Assembly: GCF_000003855.2 (NCBI RefSeq)
Contig: NW_003101680.1
Location: 5,893,259-5,910,123 of the forward strand
DNA length: 16,865 nucleotides
From: Blastomyces gilchristii SLH14081
Lineage: Eukaryota; Ascomycota; Eurotiomycetes; Onygenales; Ajellomycetaceae
Direction: 5' to 3'
Part shown: one piece after another, positions 9,924 through 16,865 of the stretch
Layout of the letters: every line of letters starts with the position of its first letter
How positions within the stretch are numbered: position 1 is the first letter of the stretch
Notes under the pieces: generated by a model
Told to the model about the DNA's origin: nothing
The model's database searches: none
Seen by the model: only the letters and a program-made list of their open reading frames with translations
Program-made: the position numbers and the translations under genes

Positions 9924-12900
9924 CAATGAATGTGATTCTTATATCTACTGTGATTGATAATATGTATAATATGAAAGTCATGATAGACAGTGATCTATGT
10001 CACTATGCAATGATAAAATCTTCAGTTGTAAGATATTATAATCTTCAGTGTATCTCTTTATCAAAACCTCAACTCCTCACAGAATTTGATGACTCAACAG
10101 ATATTTATATCTGTTACATAGTGAAGCTGATCATAGATGTGAGAGGACATTAATATGAACATGTCTATGCATATGAAGTTAATAATCTTGATTATAATCT
10201 TATATTAGAACTTGTCTGACTATCTGAACAAGACATCTTATTGAACACTTGAAACAGAAGCTTGATATTTTCTAACAATGATAGAATTTATAAAGATGAC
10301 ATTCACAAGACTATTGATCTGACACAGATCTCTGTCAATACCTATGAAATACTCAGAAAAAGAAGTTGCTGAAAGAATCACTGATAGCAGAACTATATAT
10401 CAATCTATTTCATCAGTCTGACTAATATTAAAAAGACTCTAGAAAAATTATTCTGTGTTATAATAACAGATTCTTGTACAAATCTCTCTCAATAATATCA
10501 TGAATATCTAGATGTCTTTTAACAAGATAATATTATAAATATACCTCTCTTGCAAGGTCTCAGAGTGAATCACAGTATCAAGTTAGAGAAAAAGAATAAT
10601 AAGAATTCTGAACTGTTATGAGATTCTCTTTATAACATGTTCTGAGATGAACTTCTTCTTCTTCAAAAGACACTCAATGATCTGTTGAATAAAGAATTCA
10701 TATACATTAGTAACTCTTTCACTGCAGCCTCTATTCTTTTTGCAAAGAAACCAGATGAAGAACTTCAATTCTGTGTGAACTACTGAGATCTGAACAGATT
10801 GATAAAGAAAGATTAATATTTCTTATCTCTCATTAATAAAACCCTAGCATGAATCAGATGAGCTCAATGATTTATAAAACTAGATATCATTACTGCATTT
10901 CATAAGATTCATATTATCAAAGAAGATGAATGACTTACAGTATTTCAAACATGTTATGACCTCTTTAAATGAATAGTCACACTCTTTGAACTGACTAATG
11001 TTCTCAGTACATTTCAGAAGAATATTAACTGAGTGCTCTGAGATTTTCTTGATGAGTTTGTATCTACTTATCTAGATGATATTCTCATCTTCACTGATGA
11101 ATTTAGAAAAGAATATCAAGAGTATGTATAAAAGATATTACAATGACTACAAGAAGCAGAACTACTGATAGATATTAATAAGTATGATTTTGAAGTCAAG
11201 AGCATCAAGTATCTGGGTTTTATTATAGAAGCTGATAAGAGGATTTAAATGAATTCTGAGAAAGTCTCTGTCATTCTTGAATGAGAAGCTCTGTGTACTG
11301 TGAAAGATGTATAAAGCTTTATCAGATTTGCTAACTTCTATCAGTGATTTATATGAAACTTCTCAGATATTATGAGATCACTTACAGATCTCACTAAGAA
11401 AGACTTAGTATTTCAATGATCAGTGAATGCTGAAGCTGCATTTACACAGATGAAGAAGATATTTATTAATATCTCTCTACTGATAACATTTGATTCTGAT
11501 TGTGAGACAGTTATTAAAGCTGATTTCTCTGACTATATAATAGAAGAAGTGATATTGTAATATAATGATGAAGATGTTCTATAATCATATGTCTTTATAT
11601 CTAAGAAACTGAGTTCTGCTGAATACAATTATGAGATCTATGATAAGAAACTTCTCATGATTATATACTATTTAGAAGAATGAGACTCTGAACTCTGAAG
11701 TATCTCTGAATTTAAGATAGTCACAGATCATAAGAATCTTAAATACTTTATAACTATCTATAAACTCACTGAATCACAGATACAATGATCTGAGTTCTTA
11801 AGCTGCTTTTATTTTACAATACACTACTGTTCTGATAGCCAGAACTCAATGACAGATGCTCTCTTATAACAAGAGCAAGATATATCATCTGATGTAACAG
11901 ATACTCACTGAATGAACTGAGAGCACTGGCTCTTGAATCTGAAGATACTAGTTGATCAAGATGAAACAGTTCATGACACTATATATGCTTCTTCAGTTAG
12001 AACTGTCATTGATATCTTCACTTTCTCTACACTAAATGAACTGTGATATACAGCAGTTCAGATGAATAAACTTCTTCAGATTCTCACTGAAGCAGTATAT
12101 CAAGAAGTATTCTGATTTCCTTCAGAACTATATATAAGAACTGATATCTCAGAATATTCAATCAATAATAATAACACTCTACAATTCTGTGAATAACACT
12201 GAGTCTCTCACTCTGAACTCTTACACACTTGAATAATACAAGAGATGCATGATTTGTGTATAATCAGTTATTCAGGCTGTGAATAACTGTATAGAATGAT
12301 CTTCTGAGAGTTCTGCTGATCTGAGATATTAAACAGCATCAGATGCTTTATCTGAAACTGTAATCACTATTCTTCTGTTATCTTATGAAAGAACTGTAGA
12401 AAAGATCTATTGAAATCACTCAATGTCTCTGATAGAATCTGATAAGATGTAGTAATTAACTTCACTATTGATCTATCTGAGAGTAAGAGTTGTAGAAACA
12501 TTCTGATCATTGTGAATTAACTGAGCAAAGATATAATATTGAAATCTTATAATAAGATAAATACTGAACAAGTTACTGAAGCTTTTTTACAGAGTCTGTT
12601 CTATCAGATGCATGAATTACTGAGATCTATAGTATTAAATCAAGACTGTCAATTTGTAAGTACTCTCTGAACAAGAATCTGTCAAGTTCTCAAGATTATA
12701 CATCATCTATCAACTGTCTATCACTCTGAGACTGATGATATATCAGAACAGATAATTCAGACTGTGAAGAATTATCTCTGTAAGTTCTGAAATCACTTAT
12801 AAGATGATTGATATAATCTTCTTCTATACACAGAGATCACTATCAATGATTGAGATGCTGTTTCAACAGATATAAGCTCATTCTTTCTTACATATGAATA

Positions 12901-13354
12901 TCACATAAAAGTGTTGAATCTTCTAGAGATTACATAGTTCACACTGAATCTCTGCAGTCTGATTCAGATTATTAACAATATAGTAACAAAGCTCTGAGAT
13001 GTCTGTGATTGAGCAGAGATCTTCATAGCAACTGTAAAACAAGATCAAGAGAATCAAATCAATATTCACTGAGACCTCACTGAAAAATATAAGATAGAAG
13101 ATCTGGTATGATTGAATCTTAAGAATATATGAATCATATGTTCATCTTGTATGCTAGATTACTGCTATATCAAGTATAAAGTGATTCAAGTTCTAGATAG
13201 TTATAACTACTGCCTTGACACATTATCAGAGATTTATAATGTATTTTATACAAGCTTGCTCTGCTGCACTGTCACTGATCTGTTCTCTTCTCAACTGACT
13301 TCTGACTGACAGTCACCAGGCATTATAGAAGAAGATAATGAGCTTGAGTGAGAG

Positions 13355-13500
13355 ATTGAGAATATTCTTGATAAGAGACTCTGTGACTGTGACTGATAAT
13401 ATCTTATGAAATGAGTCAGCTATAATTAACTGATCTGAACTCTGAGTTCTGCATTATCTGAAACAGCAGTTCTTGACTGATGAGAACTGCTTCTGAAAGA
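13355..13500 (+). other. Chromodomain region at the C-terminus of copy B pol
   Basis: The order I-E-N-I-L-D-K-R-L, Y-L-M-K, V-S-Y-N and S-A-L-S-E-T-A-V-L matches the chromodomain fold of fungal chromoviruses, which reads histone marks and targets integration to heterochromatin. Trp positions are TGA. The equivalent in copy A is about 5770-5920. Confidence 0.75.
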
Positions 13501-13509
13501 GAGGGCTAA
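13494..13509 (+). other. Polypurine tract of Gypsy copy B
   Basis: GAAAGAGAGGGCTAA abuts the 3' LTR. One G shorter than in copy A. Confidence 0.75.
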
Positions 13510-13818
13510 TGTGGCAGACTGTGCCTGATCAATTATATAGACTATTTTATTACACTTCACAGATTTCAATCACTTCATTCTTGAACACATACACTCTGAT
13601 TCTCAGTCATTCTCAATCACTGATTCTCAGCTGCTATGAACATGCATATATTCTTCCACCCTGAAGATTCACTGCGTACATGATCACATACATGTATAAA
13701 TATTCATCTCAATCACTGATTCTCGTACTTTCTCTTTCTTTCCTTCTCTAACATTTTTATCTTTGTTATATAAGACCTATCAATATTATACTGATCTATT
13801 CGGCGTAGGCCTCTTACA
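13510..13818 (+). repeat. 3' LTR of Gypsy copy B
   Basis: 309 bp, starting TGTGGCAGAC and ending GGCCTCTTACA. CpG is almost absent (about 4). Of about 41 transitions against the 5' LTR, about 25 have lost C or G here and about 16 in the 5' LTR. Confidence 0.95.
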
Positions 13819-13823
13819 CTTTG
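13819..13823. repeat. Right target-site duplication of Gypsy copy B (CTTTG)
   Basis: This is an exact copy of 8170-8174, immediately after the TTACA end of the 3' LTR. Confidence 0.9.
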
Positions 13824-13962
13824 ATTGATTGATAAGCTGAATGAATGAGACTATAAGTGAATTAAAAGATTGAAAGTTAATTATCAACTGATTATTACTG
13901 TATTGTACGAGGTCAGAGTCATGATTATATAATGAGATCAAGTAGCGCACTTAGTAACACAA

Positions 13963-14015
13963 TGAAAAAAAAAAGAGAAAGAAAAAAAAAAATAAACAAT
14001 AAAAAAAAAAATAAT
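13963..14015. repeat. A-rich low-complexity tract
   Basis: Three runs of about ten A are separated by GAGAAAG and TAAACAAT. It could be a decayed poly-A tail of a non-LTR element, but no such element is recognisable upstream. Confidence 0.7.
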
Positions 14016-15131
14016 CAAGATTACAGAGTCACAGTATCTTTAAAATACTTACTTCTCAGAGTCTTTATAATATTTATTATGAACTGTATATCTCTCATAG
14101 TGAGAGTAACACAGCTGTGATAAGTTATTATCTTAATATTATCTAATAAATAATCTGTATATATCTGTATAAATGTGAATAATTAGAAAATATACACTTA
14201 AAAAGTGTGATCAGAGTGAACTCTGCTGCTACTTGAATAGTATCAAGAACAGAATACTGAAATTAATAATAACTGAAATTGATAATATCTCTCATTAATT
14301 TCACAGACAAGGTATGTGAAGATGATCTTGAGAAATATAAGATTCTTCAACTTCTGATAAAAATAGATCTCACAGAGAGACTCTATTTTCATAATATCAG
14401 AGACTGAGTGTTATTAAAAAGTATTACTTTCATACAATACACATACACTTACTGCAGTGATTCATTCTCTGTGTATATAACTGAGTATTGCAGCTTTCTT
14501 ACACTGCAAAGCTCTTTCTGAAATACTGCTGTCAGTTTACAATTCACACAGTCTCTCAGTTCAGTACATACTGTGTGTATACAGCTCTGCATGCTGAGAC
14601 TGTGTTGATTATTATAGTCTGATATGATACTCACTTTTTACAGACTATATTTTATTTGAAAGAGGAAGAGAAAGATGCAACTGTTGTTTTATTAAGAGAG
14701 AGATGAATAATTAGTATTATTGAATATAATTTAATTCATCTATATTTAAAATTTGATTAGTCTATACTCTTCAATTTAAGGGTTTCTAAGAGTGTTTTAA
14801 TAGTTTTTATATCAGCTTGAACTTAGTGATGAGTTGAAGAAGAAGAGAAAAGAGAGAAGAAAGAAATAAGAATAACTTATCTTTATAATATGAAAATAGA
14901 GAATTCTGTAATCATTCTTTCTTATAATAAAGATCTGTTTTCTGTATATATCTCTGATATAGATTATATAATAACTGCATATAAAGAATATCAATAGTAG
15001 ATGTATTAAATGAAGATAATATTGCTATGCAACACTGTAGCTGTTTCTGTACATCTCTGAAAGCTGTTAATAGTTTCTTTATCTCTTTATATTTGATAAG
15101 TTAATAATATATTCTGATGCACTCTCTCTTT
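14016..15131. other. AT-rich stretch without a recognisable gene
   Basis: No gene can be supported. A plus-strand open run of 45 codons (14273-14407, with F-T-D-K-V-C-E-D-D-L-E-K-Y) has coding-like wording but no family signature. A minus-strand open run (14634-14449) is cysteine-containing but lacks an ATG start and a signal peptide. ATAGTCTGATATG and GA-rich stretches occur. The region is probably the decayed remnant of an older element. Confidence 0.4.
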
Positions 15132-15217
15132 CATCATCATTATCATTATCATTATCATTATTATCATTATTATCACTATCATCATCATTATCATTATTAT
15201 TATTATTATTATATCAT
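15132..15217. repeat. ATC/ATT trinucleotide and hexanucleotide microsatellite
   Basis: A run of CAT, TAT, CATTAT and TTATTA units of about 85 bases. In one frame it would encode a His/Tyr run, which is a by-product of the repeat. Confidence 0.9.
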
Positions 15218-15312
15218 TGCTAGCTGCCTCTTCTGCCTTTATTCTCTCTTAATACTTATCAAAATCAATTATGTCATCTCTCTTCAAATATTCTGCAGTT
15301 CTGCAGATTATC

Positions 15313-15320
15313 AAGGCGCG
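15313..15320. repeat. Left 8-bp target-site duplication of the hAT-like MITE (AAGGCGCG)
   Basis: AAGGCGCG directly precedes the TAGACTG end and is repeated exactly at 15827-15834. Eight bases is the hAT duplication length. Both CpGs survive in both copies. Confidence 0.88.
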
Positions 15321-15826
15321 TAGACTGGCCGCTGAGATCATGAATTTCACATTTAGTCTTATTTGATCTGGTCTCATACATTTCTTGGCATGAATCCGAC
15401 TGGGACTAGTCATTAAAAAAACATACAAAGTGACTATATATCAGATCTTAAAATGAAATCATGACTTGAAAAAAATGAGAAAGCGATCTCATTTGATTTC
15501 ATTTAGTCTCATTCTTAGTATAAAGTTACTATTTTTAGACATTTTAAGGTTTTTTTTAGACTATTTTTAATTTTTTAAAAAGTAATGCTTTCTTATAACA
15601 CTTAAATAAGATTTGAAGTCATTTAAAGCAATAAAAATAATTTAAATTGAGAAGTGAAAATCATGATCTCATTTGAAAAATGTGATAAGAGTAGACAGTA
15701 AGTCTCACTGAGACAGTATAAGACTACTATCTAATGTTAAAACTGTGTAATGAGATCAGTTGAATTGATAATGAGACTATTAAAAAATCTGGTCCTGGTT
15801 TCAGACACAGTCACACGGTCAGTCTA
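15321..15826. mobile_element. hAT-like non-autonomous element (MITE), 506 bp
   Basis: The left end reads TAGACTGGCCGC and the right end, on the minus strand, TAGACTGACCGT: 10 of 12 positions match and both differences are transitions. Flanking 8-bp duplications are exact. The interior is AT-rich, has no usable frame, and carries repeated subterminal motifs in both orientations (GATCTCATTTGA, GAGATCA, ATCTGGTC), as expected for transposase binding sites of hAT elements. The ends keep CpG and GGCC, unlike the Gypsy copies, which suggests a later insertion or an element not recognised by the mutation process. It would need a transposase supplied from elsewhere. Confidence 0.8.
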
Positions 15827-15834
15827 AAGGCGCG
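15827..15834. repeat. Right 8-bp target-site duplication of the hAT-like MITE (AAGGCGCG)
   Basis: Exact copy of 15313-15320. Confidence 0.88.
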
Positions 15835-16603
15835 TGAGCACTGTTACAGATTGAAGAGAGAGAAGAAGAAGGTATTCAAGTATGAGAAGACAGATTGTAA
15901 GACATATTATAATGCCTTGAAGAGACTCTGTAAGAAAGCAGAATAATAATGATTTTAAGTAACACTTCTGATAGATTTAGACTCAACTAAGTATAGAAAT
16001 AATGTGAATAATGCTGTCTTTGAGAGATTGAAAAAGAAGATAGTGAAGAGTCTTATACAGCAGTGATGAGATCAGAAGAAGTTCTGAGAATAATTTAAGA
16101 CTAAGATGAAGAGAGAGAGAGAGAAGAAGAGTATTACTATAAATAAACAGTAGTAGAAGAAGATTAAGAAGATATTAAAGTGAGAGATAAAGAAGTTAAA
16201 ACTGATAAGTTTTTTATTAAGAGATAATGATTTTTAATAATACTTCTGTTCTCTAATTGATTAGCAGAAGCTGACAGAGAAGAAGAGAAGAAAGACCTTA
16301 TTCAGATCTCAAATGCACTTCATGATTCAGAATATTAAGAAGACAGCTCTGCTCTCTGAGCATATCAATCTGCTTATCACTGAGATGAAACCTGAGACAG
16401 CAGACCAGGAAATGCAGAATTTTAAGATACAGATTAACCTGGCTGAGAGAAAGCAGTGAGAACTCTTGTCTGAGAAGACAGCAGAGAGAGATTTTAAGAT
16501 CATTATCATCTTAGATAAGAAGAAGAAGAAGAAGAATAAGAATAAGAAGTGAATTGTAAAGAGTGATAAGAAGAATAAGACAGAGAAGAAAGATAATAAG
16601 TAG

Positions 16604-16731
16604 AAAAAGTTTTTTTCTTTTTATATTAGTTAGTTATAAATAATACCAGTGAGATAATATTCTGTGGGCAAGTCGATTTTTCTAAAATTCTCCCACATTT
16701 TGGAAATAACAACCAATCTGGGGAATTATAG
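16604..16731. other. Transition from mutated AT-rich DNA to normal-composition DNA
   Basis: Up to about 16655 the sequence is AT-rich with no CpG. From TGTGGGCAAGTCG (16660) onward CpG, CC and GG are common. A TGTGGG / CCCACA inverted pair (16660-16665 and 16691-16696) lies at the boundary. No gene is assigned here. Confidence 0.6.
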
Positions 16732-16865
16732 CCGTCCGCCAATGCCGCTGTTTCTTCGTCTGCAGGGAAGGGCACTGACGTGTCAAAACCCTACATCAAT
16801 TCAAACAGCTCCGAAGCCAACCGCGCTAGCATGCTCAGCATGTTTATGATCCAACAGACGCTGAC
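16732..16865 (+). CDS. Possible partial coding segment running off the right edge (unknown protein)
   Basis: After TAG 16729-16731 a frame stays open to the window end for 44 codons, reading P-S-A-N-A-A-V-S-S-S-A-G-K-G, then S-N-S-S-E-A-N-R-A-S-M-L-S-M-F-M-I-Q-Q-T-L. The Ser/Asn-rich start followed by a Met-rich amphipathic stretch looks protein-like. The preceding ATTATAG could be an intron acceptor, or the first Met could be 16831-16833. Composition and CpG content are normal, unlike the rest of the window. A competing open frame (16664-16849) lacks an ATG start and reads less like protein. I recognise no family; it could belong to a host gene or to another element's gag. Confidence 0.3.

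Larger units (their letters stand above)
9920..13509 (+). pseudogene. pol of Gypsy copy B (PR-RT-RNase H-IN-chromodomain, degenerate)
   Basis: One frame keeps every domain in order. Protease begins near 9920: active site I-D-S-D at 9983-9994 (Gly to Asp), then Y-N-L-I-L-E-L-V-stop-L, matching the usual Y-D-x-I-L-G-x-P-W-L. Reverse transcriptase runs over about 10690-11250, with V-N-Y-stop-D-L-N, T-A-F-H-K-I, and an intact Y-L-D-D box at 11069-11080. The RNase H region includes A-D-F-S-D-Y and V-T-D-H-K-N-L. Integrase has first Asp to Asn (12458-12460), second Asp to Asn (12638-12640) and Glu kept (12746-12748), 35 residues apart. The GPY/F-like region ends in V-F-Y-T-S-L-L. A chromodomain at about 13355-13500 has Y-L-M-K-stop-V-S-Y and L-S-E-T-A-V-L-D. 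All nine recognisable Trp codons I checked are TGA. The frame enters the 3' LTR. Confidence 0.93.
8175..13818 (+). mobile_element. Ty3/Gypsy chromovirus-type retrotransposon, copy B (complete, mutated)
   Basis: This full-length element of 5644 bp has 309-bp LTRs (8175-8483 and 13510-13818) and CTTTG duplications. It is colinear with copy A over the whole internal region and belongs to the same family, but its LTR lacks the first of the two 42-bp units found in A, so it is a distinct subfamily. It is less altered than A: far fewer TAA stops, an intact Y-L-D-D box, and an easily readable pol. It still has stops throughout. Its own insertion site and duplication show an independent insertion, not a tandem copy of A. 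Confidence 0.95.
7554..13951. mobile_element. Putative TA-flanked inverted-repeat element (Tc1/mariner or Fot1-like MITE), split by Gypsy copy B
   Basis: The left end (7554 on) reads AGTATGTCACTTGAGCTTAT. The right end read inward on the minus strand from 13951 reads AGTGCGCTACTTGATCTCAT. Over the first 29 positions 21 match, and six of the eight mismatches are transitions, as expected for mutated inverted repeats. Both ends are bordered by TA (7552-7553 and 13952-13953), the target duplication of Tc1/mariner-type elements. Removing copy B and one CTTTG leaves about 750 bp, with no coding capacity seen and an AT-rich 184-bp tandem repeat inside. Copy B must then have inserted later. The family name is inferred from TA and AGT ends only; no relative can be checked here. 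Confidence 0.5.
15271..16603 (+). pseudogene. Broken lysine-rich gene of unknown function, interrupted by a hAT-like MITE
   Basis: An ATG at 15271 opens a frame (M-S-S-L-F-K-Y-S-A-V-L-Q-I-I-K) that reaches the MITE at 15321. With the MITE and one 8-bp duplication removed, the frame resumes exactly at 15835 and runs in register to TAG 16601-16603, 273 codons in all. The protein is rich in Lys, Glu, Arg and Asn and mostly helical. A better preserved part lies at about 16298-16540 (Q-M-H-F-M-I-Q-N-I-K-K and E-H-I-N-L-L-I-T-E-M), followed by a poly-Lys tract. Stops cluster at 15944-15952 and in the middle third, mainly TAA and TGA. I recognise no family. It could be a host gene, a transposon-encoded DNA-binding protein, or the tail of a DNA transposase. 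The terminal stop could itself be a mutated CAG. Confidence 0.55.

Noticed and set aside
8757..13509. TGA read as Trp (alternative or mitochondrial code)
   Set aside because: TGA also stands where Arg is expected, TAA and TAG also interrupt the frames, and Gly, Pro and Asp residues are changed too. Mutation explains all of this; a code change does not.
513..13818. Copies A and B as a tandem duplication of one insertion
   Set aside because: Each has its own 5-bp duplication (ATTAT, CTTTG), different flanks and different LTR length.
513..13818. Strand-specific cytidine deaminase editing of retroelement cDNA
   Set aside because: Both C-to-T and G-to-A changes are common on the same strand, the two LTRs differ, and non-element neighbours are also affected; this points to double-strand genomic mutation.
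14171..14215. ACACTT...AAGTGT hairpin as a terminator
   Set aside because: A 6-bp stem in AT-rich DNA with no gene upstream is not meaningful.
14449..14634. Small cysteine-containing minus-strand ORF as a candidate secreted effector
   Set aside because: The start is GTG rather than ATG, there is no signal peptide, and the length is what chance allows in AT-rich DNA.
15117..15323. 68-residue His/Tyr-rich ORF
   Set aside because: It is a translation of the ATC/ATT microsatellite, and it runs in a different frame from the real downstream gene.
16664..16849. 61-residue plus-strand ORF at the right edge
   Set aside because: It has a GTG start and composition less protein-like than the alternative frame open from 16732 to the edge.

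Overview
The window looks like an AT-rich, gene-poor block of a filamentous fungal nuclear genome, most likely an ascomycete. The reasons are two copies of one Ty3/Gypsy chromovirus-type retrotransposon, a Ty1/Copia remnant, MITE-like elements, and near-total loss of CpG, CC and GG dinucleotides. In-frame stops lie throughout frames that are otherwise clearly protein coding. That is the mark of repeat-induced point mutation (RIP) or a similar C-to-T process acting on both strands. No gene in the window appears intact.

Layout. Positions 1-512 and 6261-7466 are two halves of one minus-strand Ty1/Copia element: a short putative 5' LTR, a primer site, gag with a CCHC knuckle, then the start of protease, running off the left edge. 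Gypsy copy A (513-6260, plus strand) is inserted in its gag. A has 333-bp LTRs and 5-bp ATTAT target duplications, and the Copia reading frame is continuous once A and one ATTAT are removed. Positions 7554-8174 and 13824-13951 look like two halves of a small TA-flanked inverted-repeat element that carries a 184-bp tandem repeat. Gypsy copy B (8175-13818, plus strand, 309-bp LTRs, CTTTG duplication) is inserted in it. Positions 13954-15270 hold poly-A, unassigned AT-rich DNA and an ATT/ATC microsatellite. Positions 15271-16603 hold a broken lysine-rich gene interrupted by a 506-bp hAT-like MITE (15321-15826) with an 8-bp AAGGCGCG duplication. From about 16655 base composition changes sharply to unmutated DNA with normal CpG, which may contain the start of a host exon or of another element.

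The Gypsy copies encode Gag (CCHC knuckle), then in the -1 frame protease, reverse transcriptase, RNase H, integrase with D,D35E spacing, and a C-terminal chromodomain. Both are dead, but mutation removed different catalytic residues in each. Copy B mostly shows CpG and CpC loss (Trp becomes TGA). Copy A shows an additional CpA-to-TpA layer (TGA becomes TAA, CAA becomes TAA). In both copies the 5' LTR keeps more CpG than the 3' LTR.

The window is best read as a layered record of three independent insertions into older sequences, plus at least two mutational regimes. I see no sign of a functional novel system. The points most worth checking are the unusual mutation context, the LTR asymmetry, the nested MITE and the boundary at the right end.
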